The translations under genes and the position numbers were made by a program. Under the pieces are notes generated by a model. The model was not told where the DNA came from. It searched no databases and saw only the letters and a list, made by a program, of their open reading frames with translations. Of a stretch of 64,000 nucleotides of DNA, positions 11,441 to 21,381 are shown in pieces; position 1 is the first letter of the stretch, and each line of letters begins with the position of its first letter. The stretch comes from Apricaphanius iberus (taxonomy: Eukaryota > Chordata > Actinopteri > Cyprinodontiformes > Aphaniidae), in contig JAPXFQ010002840.1 in NCBI GenBank assembly GCA_028564705.1, positions 1,039,501 to 1,103,500 of the forward strand, read 5' to 3'.

Positions 11441-12685
11441 TTTTCCAGTATATTTTCATACTAATCCTACTAATACTAATGACAACATGTTAGCTAGCAT
11501 TAGCATGCTAGTTAGCATTATCATGCTAGCTGTTGTTAGCATTTTAGCTAATTTTAGCTTTTTGACTATATTTTTGTACTGAATGGGATTATAGTAATGC
11601 CAACATGTTAGCTAGCATTAGCATGATAGTTAGCATTAGCATGCTAGCTGTTGTTAGCATTTTAGCTAATTTTAGCTTTTTGACTATATTTTTTTACTGA
11701 ATGGGTTTATAGTATTGCCAACATGTTAGCTAGCATTAGCATGCTAGTTAGCATTAGCATGCTAGCTGTTGTTAGCATTTTAGCTAATTTTAGCTTTTTG
11801 ACTATATTTTTGTACTGAATGGGATTATAGTAATGCCAACATGTTAGCTAGCATTAGCATGCTAGTTAGCATTAGCATGCTAGCTATGTTAGCATTTTAG
11901 CTAATTTTAGCTTTTTGACTATTTTTATACTGAATGGGTTTATAGTATTGCCAACATGTTAACTAGCATTAGCATGCTAGTTAGCATTAGCATGCTAGCT
12001 GTTGTTAGCATTTTAGCTAATTTTAGCTTTTTGACTATATTTTGGTACTGAATGGGTTTATAGTAATGCCAACATGTTAGCTAGCATTAGCATGCTAGTT
12101 AGCATTAGCATGCTAGCTGTTGTTAGAATTTTAGCTAATTTTAGCGTTTCAACTATATTTTGGTCCTGAACAGGTTAATTGTAATGCCAACATGTTAGCT
12201 AGCATTATCATGCTAGTTAGCATTAGCATGCTAGCTGTTGTTAGCATTTTAGCTAATTTTAGGTTTTTGACTATATTTTGGAACTTAATGGCTTATAGTA
12301 ATGCCAACATGTTAGCTAGCATTAGCATGCTAGTTAGCATTAGCATGCTAGCTTTTGTAAGATTTTGCTAATTTTAGCTTTTTGACTATATTTGTACTGA
12401 ATGGGATTATAGTAATGCCAACATGTTAGCTAGCATTAGCATGCTAGTTAGCATATAGCATGCTAGCTGTTGTGTAGATTTTAGCTAACCTTTTTGACTA
12501 TATTTTGGTACTGAATGGGTTTACAGTAATGCCAACATGTTAGCTAACATTAGCATGCTAGTTAGCATTAGCATGCTAGCTCTTGTTAGCATTTTAGCTA
12601 ATTTTAGCTTTTTGACTATATTTTGGTACTGAATGGGTTTATAGTAATGCCAACATGTTAGCTAGCATTAGCATGCACACCGTGG
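11441..12685 (+). repeat. 118-bp TTAGC-rich minisatellite, block 2
   Basis: About 10 further units of the same repeat, in the same orientation as block 1, preceded by the same lead-in (tttcagctttt-cagtatattttcatactaatcc, at about 8963 and 11434). It ends at the same junction gcatgcacaccgtggcc (12670-12686), as block 1 does near 10443. Units near 12360-12490 carry small deletions. Confidence 0.95.
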
Positions 12686-13105
12686 CCGTCCCTTCTCTAA
12701 ATTTCCTGAAATTTTCTAGTTTTTATTATTCTTGTGTAATGTATCACATTAGACACTGATGGTCGAATTGAAACAATTTATGTACAATAAAAGTGCAACG
12801 CTACTGTTTAAATAACAGAAATTACTAACAGAGTGGCTGCCATCTAGTGAGTCTTTATAGTTACTGCAGAACGACTGACGTAATGCTGCAGATAGCTCAT
12901 AGGACCGATTAAAATGCAGCTAACAATGGTCATGTTGTGTGCAATGCGAACGTGGACACTACGGAGTCCCGAGTGGGACACACTGTATGTAAACATGGCA
13001 GGAGGCGATCACGATCCTCTTTTGGATTTCGACGTGCAAGGTCGTAAATTAATTTCTATCGATTTCGGTACCAAAATCGAGATTGTGACACCCCTACTCA
13101 TAACC
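12686..13105. mobile_element. hAT-like MITE, right part
   Basis: Ends aaaatcgagattgtgacacccct (about 13074-13096), the inverse of the end at 5917. The interior includes gaacgtggacactacggag and gtcgtaaattaatttctatcgatttcgg. It is probably the other half of the element broken by the repeat block. The 66-residue frame at 12914-13114 has no known domain. Confidence 0.45.
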
Positions 13106-13160
13106 CAGGTATAAGGACCTCCTGGCTTCATGAATTCTGCTTTGCCTGATCTTTACTTAC

Positions 13161-13339
13161 GGGAGCTGGAGGTGAGGGGGGAGGTGGGACCTCCAGGACC
13201 GCTGGGAAAAGAGGAAGGCGGAGGTAATCTGGTGGAGGGGGGAGACGAGGGACAGTTTGGGGACAGAGGCCTGCTGGAGGTGAAGAACAGCTGGACGGTG
13301 GGGTGTTGCAGGACGTGGCTGGGTAGACCAGTCAGACAC
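13161..13339 (-). CDS. zcchc14: zcchc14 exon 6 (LPSHVL block and Ser/Pro linker)
   Basis: A 179-nt exon. Acceptor GTCTCACCCAG (AG at 13341-13340), donor TCCC|GTAAGT (GT at 13160-13159, near-perfect consensus). The first base completes the Arg codon from exon 5, then CLTGLPSHVLQHPTVQLFFT followed by about 38 Ser/Pro/Thr-rich residues, leaving in phase 1. The LPSHVL-x(3-4)-V-x-x-F-x-T/S motif is strongly characteristic of ZCCHC14 and ties this exon to the gene. The linker leads towards the SAM domain, which is not seen in the 13 kb to the left. An open plus-strand frame across the same stretch is treated as an antisense shadow. Confidence 0.87.
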
Positions 13340-13526
13340 CTGGGTGAGACGTCACATGTTGGAGCAACAAAAAGCGACATTTTAGTCAATGGGGAAAACA
13401 CAGGGAGCTGTGAAAAATTCTTCACCCTTTTACAGATTTTTGACATTTAAGTGGCATTAGAGGTGAAAGTGAGTCGTCTTTTGTCAAAAGCGTAAAACTT
13501 TAGAGAGGTGAGGTTTTCGGACACAC

Positions 13527-13585
13527 CTGGTGTCGACCTCTAAGGACGGAGGGAGGAACTTCTCCAGCCCATCGCCAGGATTCAC
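13527..13585 (-). CDS. zcchc14: zcchc14 exon 5
   Basis: A 59-nt exon with acceptor CTGTTAGCTTTCACAG (AG at 13587-13586) and donor ACCAG|GTGTGT (GT at 13526-13525). It is entered in phase 0 and left in phase 2, reading VNPGDGLEKFLPPSLEVDT plus two bases of an Arg codon. The P-x-x-x-LEK-x-x-P-x-L pattern matches the segment after the PX-like helix in ZCCHC14. The exon is shorter than the corresponding human region as I remember it, so a few residues appear to be missing, or this splice form is reduced. Exon 6 supplies the single base that completes the Arg. Confidence 0.82.
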
Positions 13586-13740
13586 CTGTGAAAGCTAACA
13601 GAGGAACATTCAGCATGGTTAAGAAGTACCCGCAGTGTACTACACCCCAGGCCCGACGCCAATGCAGAAGGCCACGATGGACAGGTTGCAACTGACTCAA
13701 GACAGCACAGGGTGCTGTAGGCTATTGTGGAGGCAGTAAA

Positions 13741-14038
13741 AGGCGCATTTCCACTATCGGAACCTCAGGTAATTTGACCGGAACTTCCCGATATCCGCGT
13801 GTAGGGCTGGGTATCGCTCCACATTTCAAGAATCGATTCAGTTTCGATTCTCAAGAGTTAGATTAGTTTATCACGAACCGATTCAATCTGATCCAGTTCG
13901 ATACAGATATGAGTCAGTGCTATTAAAAAAGTTTTTTTGGGGCTGGAGACACGCAGCTGAGAGGAGTGAGCAAAGAGATCTCCCCGTCAGAAAATTATCT
14001 GGTCAAATTACCCTGACGTTCTGATAGTGGAAGCATTC
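13741..14038. mobile_element. TIR element in zcchc14 intron 4
   Basis: Inverted ends of roughly 35 bp: gcatttccactatcggaacc... at the left and its inverse ...ttctgatagtggaagcattcc at the right, both followed inward by ggtaatttgacc. A second MITE start (tagggctgggtatcg, 13803) sits inside. No coding region. Confidence 0.65.
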
Positions 14039-14757
14039 CTAAAGAAGATACTCTGATACGATGTACACCAAAATGGCCATTTGCTCTTGTTTTAATTAAA
14101 ACAAGAGCAAAGCTAGCACAGGCAGGGAGGACGCTAATACATCACCAGCCTTAGAGAAGCAGGTACAACCTTGAGTGACATTCTGGTCCACACTCCATAC
14201 CAGTAGGTGGTGGTATTGTGCTAATTTGTTGTTTGCCAGCTGCCAATAAACATCAAAAAGAGGACAACAGGCGTTGATATGTTATTTTAAGCTAATATGA
14301 GCATGCTAACGGAAGTTATGAATAAAACTCTGAGAAATACAGCCAAGCAAGGGAATTTTCAAGGTTTTAGGTGGCAGGTTAAGTTGGATTGTGGATGTAA
14401 AACTTGTTGCGGACAGGCTATTTTATTGGAGGACATTAACTGGACCCTGCTGGAAGTAAAAAGACAGTTTTCATTTGAGACGGCTCTGTTCTGTCACTGA
14501 TATTAAGGCTTTAAACAGTGAGTTGGATATAATCTCACTTCCTTAATGGAAACTCGTCCCGCGCCGGATCTGATGCACAGTATCTCTCTATGCTGATGTT
14601 TTTACACACAAAAAAAAAACCTGAACCCAGGCAGCAAAAAGAAAAGGCACACCTGAAAGAGAAGAAACCATTCTAGTAATATAACAAGCCATGTACTTTA
14701 TCATCCTTCTTTGTAATATTTAGTTTATTTATTTGACATGCTAAACATACATTACCT
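14039..14757. other. zcchc14 intron 4, nothing definite
   Basis: Ordinary AT-rich intron. A 67-residue frame at 14297-14500 is not recognisable. Confidence 0.4.
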
Positions 14758-14760
14758 TTA

Positions 14761-15534
14761 TGGTGCATTCACACCAACCCCATGCGTCAGCGTCAGGTGC
14801 GGCAAGACTACATGTAAAGTCTATGGTAGAGTACGTCAGAGGTCCGTCAGAGTCTCTGAGTGCGTTGTGTAGGTTGGCTCCGTCAACTTCACTTGCGTTA
14901 CATACGGCAACGCAGCAACACAGAAGTTCAGCTAGTTTAACTTTTGACGGACCCAACGCATTTAACGTAGTGCGGCAACCAATCAGAGCGTCTCACTGTA
15001 GTTATGTCACTATATACGTATCTTGAATGAAGAGCGGGTCCAGTGAAAACATTGTCAACAGACGCAGATTTCAAAAATCAGAAATAACACTTAAAGAAGG
15101 CAGATGGCTAGGGGCTCCTAAGGAGGAACAGAAAACCTGTAGTTGGTGTCCTGGTGGGAGATTTAAGCTCCGATGCGGCCCAGGAGGTCGTAAAAAGAGG
15201 TGCGCGGGACAGACGGAAGTAGCGCTGAAAGTGAACCTCATCCATAAGCAGCTCCTGGAGCAAATGGTTAAACTCCCCGAACTCAGAACGCATCTGAAGA
15301 ATAAGCGCTGATGCAGCGGATGTCGACGTTGTCTATCTTTATCTAGCTAATAAAGCCAAGCCACTTTCTAGTTACGATCCACCATAGTTCAGAACGTACG
15401 GCAACAGAGGAAGCCCCGCCCGCACGTTTTTTCCCCCCTCAGTAGCAGGCTATGGAAGCCAAAAAGTACATACGTCAAACTTCATGAATGCGTTGCCTGA
15501 AGCAGACAAACTGTGTGGTGGTGTGAATGAACCT
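14761..15534 (-). mobile_element. PIF/Harbinger-type element in intron 4
   Basis: 774 bp with inverted ends TGGTGCATTCACACC and (inverse of) AGGTTCATTCACACC, flanked on both sides by TTA (14758-14760 and 15535-15537), the 3-bp TWA duplication typical of Harbinger. On the minus strand 15108-15293 reads a remnant of the transposase start with the pattern HLLQELLMDEVHFQRYFRLS, then a loss of homology. This is a degraded, non-autonomous copy. Confidence 0.8.
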
Positions 15535-15699
15535 TTAGGCTGACCCAACTATCCACCAGTAATTTTTGCTAGGTAGCTCGCTGACGACTATTTTTCATAC
15601 ATTTTAGCCAGAACTGAACTAAAGAAGCCTTGTTTGTAAGATGGTTACACCATTAAATATCAAACTGAGCCAAATCCCCATGACTGCAGAGATTATTAC

Positions 15700-15771
15700 C
15701 TGGGATTTCAGCTCAGCCACCTCCCTTTGAGTTCTGACAACAGATGATGTAAAGCCGTCGGACCAGCCAAC
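15700..15771 (-). CDS. zcchc14: zcchc14 exon 4 (PX-like block, part 2)
   Basis: A 72-nt exon of exactly 24 codons (phase 0 in and out), reading VGWSDGFTSSVVRTQREVAE and then LKSQ. The acceptor has a long pyrimidine tract (CTCCCTCTCTCTCC...TTATCCAG, AG at 15773-15772). The donor is CAG|GTAATA (GT at 15699-15698). WSD followed by a Ser/Val/Thr-rich strand and an amphipathic E-V-x-E-x helix is the family pattern for this segment. Gln at the end joins directly to VNPGDGLEKF of exon 5. The lariat-side pyrimidine tract is among the strongest in the window. Confidence 0.85.
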
Positions 15772-15864
15772 CTGGATAAGCAGAGGAGAGAGAGGGAGAA
15801 CAGCAGTGGTTGAATGAGGACGAGAGGGTGGTATACAAAAGGCACGCTATGGGTGTTTATGTAC

Positions 15865-15935
15865 CTCAAACACGTAATCGCTGCCATTTTCTGACTTGTG
15901 CGTCACCGTTCTCAACACCACCCGTTCAATCGCAG
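15865..15935 (-). CDS. zcchc14: zcchc14 exon 3 (PX-like block, part 1)
   Basis: A 71-nt exon. The acceptor is CTCCTTTCAG, with AG at 15937-15936. The exon supplies two bases of a split Ala codon and then 23 codons beginning AIERVVLRTVTHKSENGSDY and ending VFE. The donor is GAG|GTACAT (GT at 15864-15863), phase 0. The pattern hydrophobic-E-R/K-hydrophobic-x-L-(R/K)-x-hydrophobic, then a charged turn, then F-E, matches the start of the PX-like region of ZCCHC14 and ZCCHC2. It precedes exon 4 by a 93-bp intron. The donor is not a perfect consensus, but phase and order fit. Confidence 0.82.
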
Positions 15936-16249
15936 CTGAAAGGAGTAAAAACACAGACGATGTATTTGATTCCTGGTCAGTGGCATCAGGACAGCGGGAA
16001 CTCCAAATAAAAAAGCTTAAAGTGAAGTCCATTCCCAGCCAGTGGGTGCTGATAAAGTCAATATAGCCAACATCACGGATTACATAGAAACAATAAAGTG
16101 AAAGAATAAAGATTCAATCAAATTGTTTAAGTTTTCAGTAAGGCTGAGTGATTAATCAATTGTATCGATTAAATTATTGTGTTGAACAAATCAAATTTTG
16201 TGTTTATGAAGATGTAATTTTTAGAAAAATCAAGATTTCTGTTTTTATA

Positions 16250-16345
16250 CTGATGCACTACTTTGACGTATGTCAGTAGAAGGTCCAAAGTGTGCTGACC
16301 CAAGTGTGTGGGTCTCTTCACCTTCTGAGTGAGGCCAAATGAGTC
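16250..16345 (-). pseudogene. LINE endonuclease C-terminal fragment
   Basis: The minus frame contains SFGLTQKVKRPTHLGQHTLD and then LLLTY, the familiar R-x-PTH-x-x-GHTLDL end of the APE-type endonuclease domain of L2/CR1 LINEs (here QHTLDL). It is only about 30 residues long and is fused by chance to flanking sequence. A 5'- and 3'-truncated relic. Confidence 0.65.
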
Positions 16346-16357
16346 TAAGGGTGTATT

Positions 16358-17345
16358 CAGGCCAGAAAGGTCCTTCTGTCCGGTTGTTTGGTCCGGACCA
16401 AAGGCAAACAATTTTTTTTCCCCTTTGCTGCGGTTTGTAGTCAGACTGTTAAGTTTTCCCAAGTGGACTACATTTTGTCAACACATCCACGTGTGTGACG
16501 ATCGGTGCTGCTATTAGACACCGATGATGTGGGCGTAGCTAAGCGCAAAGACCCGGACATGGATGTAAACAGCAGCAAAATCATATGGATATCAGAGCTG
16601 CAGGATGGATGCGAGGGTGAAGAAACGCGGAGGAGATCCGGAGCAAGATGACCAGGCTGGGAGGTGAGGAATCAGAGCATCTGGCTGTTAGCACCGGGGC
16701 TAACAGCTAGCTGCGAGAGCTGCGGCAGAACAAAGCCGGAGAGAGACAGAGCAGGCGGAGTTTGATTGGAGTTTTTGAGGTGTGTGGTGACGTGGTTTGT
16801 TGAACTGATGCGTGGTTACGATCAGAAGCAAGGTTGGAACAATGACTGAGCGATGAGTGGTAAGTGCAGGAATCTTCTGAAGCTAATGTTCTTTCCTGTT
16901 CACCTTTTGCCCAGCTGTTTATTCTGAAAAAATTATCCTGTCGGTGTCATGATCTCCCGACAATTGTGTGTCTGAGCGGCTCATTCAATGCATAATATGC
17001 GATGCTCTGTTTGAAAATTTGGAACATCGAATGCGTGCAGTAAACAAAAGGAGACAATGTGCTCTGCTCTCGCTGATCCCCGACATGCTGGCAGAATGAT
17101 TAAAAAGAAGACGGAAGATCAGGAATTAACAACAATCACTACAGCAATGATTTGTGGCGCTGTGAGTCGAACGCGAGGGTTAAATAATATGAATAATTTG
17201 GAACCGGACCGAGACCACCTAAAAATTTTGGTCTCTGTCCATTTCTCTGATCCGCAGCACGATTCGTTTCTGTTCATTCAACACCTGCATAAAAGGTCTG
17301 GACCAGCATTCCAAACGAACTCTGGTCCGTTTTAAGTGGAATAAA
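16358..17345. mobile_element. TIR element with ggtccggacc motifs
   Basis: The left end gtgtattcaggccagaaagg is matched imperfectly by the inverse of gtgcaggtctgaata at the right. Interior ggtccggaccaaagg and ctctggtccgttttaagtgg words are subterminal repeats. It resembles Harbinger-type non-autonomous elements. The open frames are not recognised. Confidence 0.45.
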
Positions 17346-17428
17346 CAGTGCAGGTCTGAATAATTGATTAATCACATTTTCTGTTTATGAAGATTTAATC
17401 TTTGGAACATGTATATTATATATATAAT

Positions 17429-17700
17429 AGGGATGTGTATTGGCAAGAATCTGGTGATACGATATGTATCACGATACAGAGGGAATGATACGATATATCG
17501 ATGTATCAATGTACAATCAGTAATACTATATATTGCATTTTTCAAAACTGAATTTAATTGTAGAAAACCTGTCACAGCATCCTAACCACTCCAATATGTT
17601 TCATCCATAACATATCCAGTTTTATTACTAGTTCTAGTTGATCCACTGGAACGAAGGAGATAAAAAGCCACCAAATAACAGTTCTACTTTCAATTTTACT
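17429..17700 (+). mobile_element. MITE fragment (tagggatgtgtattggcaag type)
   Basis: Begins tagggatgtgtattggcaag with repeated gatacgatat words. Its inner part (actagttctagttgatccac, 17626-17645) recurs at 21125-21150 and, inverted, at 40265-40290. It is cut at about 17700 by the Tc1 relic. Confidence 0.6.
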
Positions 17701-18918
17701 GCAACCTATTTTTTGATAATCACTTCTTGGAGTTTGTAAGAATTAGTGGGTTTTTGTTGAGGATTGACCACAAGTTATCAACGGGATCAAGATCTGGGGA
17801 GTTTCCAGGCCATGGACCCAAAATTTCCACGTTTTGGTCCCCGAGCCACTAAGTGATCACTTTTGCCTTATGGCACGGTGCTCCGTGGTGCTGGAAAATA
17901 CTTTGTTCTTCACCAAACTGTTGTTGGATTGATGGAGGGGGTTTTGGTACCATTCTTTATTCATGGCTGTTTTTGGGCTAAATTGGCAGTGAGCCCACTC
18001 CCTTGGATGAGAAGCAACCCCACACATGAATGATCTCAGGATGCTTTAGTGTTGGTATGACACAGGACTGATGGTAGCGCTCACCTTTTCTTCTCTAGAC
18101 GAGCCTTTTTCCAGATGCCCCAAACAATCAGAAAGATGCATCATGGGAGAATCTGACTTTGCCCCAGTACTCAGCAGTCCATTCACCAAACTTTCTGCAG
18201 AAGATCAATCTGTCCCTGATGTTTTTTTGGAGAGAAGTGGCGTCTTTGCTGCCCTTCTTGACACCAGGCTAACTTCCAAAAAGTCTTCGCCTCACTGTGT
18301 GTGCAGATGCGCTCACACCTGCCTGCTGCCATTCCTGAGCAAGCTCTGCACTGGTGCCACTCCGATCCCGCAGCTGAATCCTCTTTATGAGACGATCCAG
18401 GCGCTTGCTGGACTTTCTTGGACACCCTGAAGCCTTCTTAACAACAACTGAACCTCTTTCCTTGAAGTTCTTGATAATCCTATAAATTGTTGATTTAGCT
18501 GCAATCTTAGTAGCCACAGTATCGTTGCCTGTGAAGCCATTTTTATGCAACGCAATGATGGCTGCACGCGTTTTTTTTTGCATGATTACAATGATTTCAA
18601 GCATCACCCTCCTTTTAACATGTCAAGTCTGCCATTCTAACCCAATCAGCCTGACATAATGATCTCCAGCCTTGTGCTCGTCAACGTTCTCACCTGAGTT
18701 AACAAGACGATTACTGAAATGATCTCAGCAGGTCCTTTAATGACAGCAATGAAATGCAGTGGGATTTTCATGGCAATGAAGGATTATGCAATTCATCTGA
18801 TCACTGTTCATAACATTCTGGAGTTCATGCAAATTGCTATTATAAAAACTTAAGCAGCAACTTTTCCAATTTTCAATATTTGTGTAATTCTCAAAACTTT
18901 TGGCCATTACTGTATATA
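17701..18918 (-). pseudogene. Tc1-like transposon relic
   Basis: The minus strand encodes recognisable Tc1 transposase pieces. At 18269-18607 is the N-terminal paired-type helix-turn-helix (AAIIALHKNGFTGNDTVATK, STIYRIIKNFKERGS, GCPRKSSKRLDRLIKRIQLRD). Further on, frames broken by stops match the catalytic part (GEWTAEYWGKVRFSHDASF near 18110-18190). Several frame changes and stops make it non-functional. The right end cattactgtatata (about 18904-18917) looks like a terminal motif. The left terminus is missing or overwritten. Confidence 0.85.
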
Positions 18919-20579
18919 CATATATATATATATTTGTATATATATATACAAATGCACTACTTTGATTTCCATAGTTCAGATGACAATCTGCCCGGGACCT
19001 AAAAAGGATATTCTACAGCTTGTTTTTAGTTTGACTTTGAACTCAGGTCAGCTCTGCAACAGATTAATTAAAGAAAAGCCAGTTTTTGAAAATATTTGTC
19101 ATTGGATTTTGTGTAAAAAAATCTGAGATTTAATTTTTAACCCATATCACCCAGCCCTAGTTTTCAGACTTTCTCATTTCATGCTGTATATTTAATCCTG
19201 TTCATGCATTCTGTCTCAATTTTCAAACCCTCCATCACTGCAGGTCTTACAACCAGCTTGTAAACATTTCCTTTTACTCAGCTATCCCTATATGGGGAGG
19301 CATTTGCAAAGTCACACACTCAAAAGTAAAGGCGATAACTTGTGCTATTTATACTGTTATGAGATAAATAAACATTAAATTAACAGGGTTTCATTTTTCA
19401 AAGTCGTATTTGCATTAATGTTGTTCATACATTTATTAATGTCACGAATTCAAACTAATTAAATGTTAATCTCCAAACTAAACATTTAGCTTTCTTAGCT
19501 AAATATTTAGTCTACAAATGGAATATTTAAAGTGCAACTCATCTCCAAATCAGCTTTTTTTCCAGAGAAGCTGTGTAAATGAGTGTCTAATAGTACTGTC
19601 TACATGCCTGGTCATTATTTTAGTTTTTTCAGTACATTTTGATAAAAATATAAATTTTCTACCAAAAAACGTCAGTGGTGAACCCTCTTCAAGTTAAAGC
19701 TTTACATTGCACCTGAACTTGAACTGGGCTCTGCTACTTGCTTGGCCTTTATGGCCGACAACAGCATTCTTGCTACAGTGGAGTAAAAAACAAGCCCAGT
19801 TTTGCCAGTTTTACGCTGATTTATTTGCTGACAGGCGGAAGTGGAAAACCAAAATAAAAGCGGTGTCTTGCAGACCTCTTTATAAACCGCTTGTGAGACT
19901 GAAGGTCATCTTTTTACTTTATCATCCTGACATCTCCAACATTTCAGCTTAAAACATAGAATGAACCGTTTCAACAGAAATGCAGACGCTTACTGGAGGA
20001 TTTAGAGCAACAGTAATGCAACAGCAGCAACAGCTTTGTTTTTTTGATAGTAACTTCCACTTATCAGCAAGAAAATTAGCAAATTCGCTAAATATTTAGC
20101 TCATAGTTAAATGTTTACCTTGAAGTTGCATATTTAGCTCGCAAGTTTAGCTTGCTAGTGAAATATATAGCTAGCAAGATCAATGTTTAACTTGAAACAA
20201 TGACATTTATAAATAAATACTATGGATGCAAACTTGACTTTGAAAATGAAGTCCTGTTTTTATTCTCCTCATGTCTGGCTAAATAACCCAAATTATTGCT
20301 GTTCATTTTTGACAGTAACATTACAAACGACAGCCAGGGATGCGTAGTATCGCTACTCTTACTTGAGTAAATTTTTCGAAATGCTATGCCTTCTGTGTGT
20401 TAATTCACAAAATGAAAAGAAAACATCTTAATAAATAACACACCAGACACATTTCTTCTAATGTGCTTTTCTACACGTTGAACTTGTTGCATTTTAACGT
20501 CAAGTGAACTTAGGATAAACACAATTCATTCACACTGGAAGTACTTTTTCCCTTTGTTCTAAGACATCGCCTACTGTAA

Positions 20580-20910
20580 CGATGTGTCCGCACCAAACGC
20601 GATAAAGCAACCAAAAAAGCGCGACGCGCGCCTAGCTGTTCGCTTCCACATTCGCACCTTGAAGCGTGTACAAAGCAAACTTGATGCGCTTAAAATATGG
20701 CTTTTTCATGCGCGACCTGGCCTTCAGCAGAGCTGGGGCCAGAGTGCAGCTGGCGGTGGATTATGGACTACGGTGTCTGAGCTGACGGAGGACAGAGTGG
20801 ATTACGCGTTCGGCCTGGCCTCCGGTAGAGCGTCATCGCGCTCCTTCATTCATTTTATATGTAAACCTGAAGCTCTAGTCGCTTTTAACGCATTTGGTGT
20901 GTACACACCG
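20580..20910 (-). mobile_element. Harbinger-type MITE, short copy
   Basis: 331 bp with ends CGATGTGTCCGCACCAAACG...GATAAA and the inverse of CGGTGTGTACACACCAAATG, flanked by TAA on both sides (20577-20579, 20911-20913). It is an internally deleted relative of the 1044-bp copy at 40500-41543. The 109-residue frame across it is not a protein of known kind. Confidence 0.75.
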
Positions 20911-20913
20911 TAA

Positions 20914-21350
20914 GTATTAGCTTTAAATTGATCAAAACAGACTTAGAAGTATTTATTCTGCCTGAAATTGGTTATATTTTGAATAGGTGAATAATTTCTT
21001 TTTTTTGTTTTGGTTTTTGGCATACCAGAATTGCCTATAATGTTATTTGTTTGTCTGTCCGAAGGCCTAATTTAAGCAAAATATTAAATCAGATGTTACT
21101 CATTACCCAAGTAGCCTTACTCATTATTACTAGTTCTAGTTGATCCACTGGAACGAAGGAGGTGAAAAAGCCACCAATTACCAGTCTTACTTTCAATTTT
21201 ACTGCCAAAATGATGGTGGTGACAGAATTTAATTGAAATTCTGAAAAAACAAAAAAATCGATTCTGTGCTCTTGAATATCGATAGAATATCGTGAAACAA
21301 AATATCGCGATATATTGGCATATTGATATTTTCTTACATCCCTAATGTTC
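20914..21350 (-). mobile_element. MITE (cttacatccctaat end), second copy of the 17429/40130 family
   Basis: Ends cttacatccctaat (about 21334-21347) after repeated aatatcgcgatat words, the inverse of the 17429 start. Contains the shared block gttgatccactggaacgaag. The whole 20905-21300 stretch recurs inverted at about 40133-40500. Confidence 0.65.
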
Positions 21351-21381
21351 ACAATGTCAAACATATGATCTGAGATATGAG

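Larger units (their letters stand above)
16141..19160. mobile_element. Nested MITE complex (hAT-like ends)
   Basis: The left end aaggctgagtgattaatc (16141) and the inverse right end atatcacccagcccta (about 19145-19160) resemble the tagggctgggcgat termini of fish hAT-like MITEs. Inside are an L2 endonuclease fragment, a second TIR element (16358-17345), another MITE start (17429) and a Tc1 relic, so at least four insertions are stacked. Confidence 0.5.

Noticed and set aside
8990..12685. A CRISPR-like array (regular repeats with spacers)
   Set aside because: Units are contiguous minisatellite copies with similar spacers, in a vertebrate intron; no cas genes or unique spacers.
13130..13450. 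A 106-residue plus-strand frame with collagen-like GPPGPLG
   Set aside because: It is antisense to zcchc14 exon 6; the minus strand has matching splice sites and the LPSHVL motif.
14741..15026. Frames of 71-94 residues in the Harbinger element as host genes
   Set aside because: They lie between the terminal inverted repeats and only the minus-strand fragment resembles a transposase.
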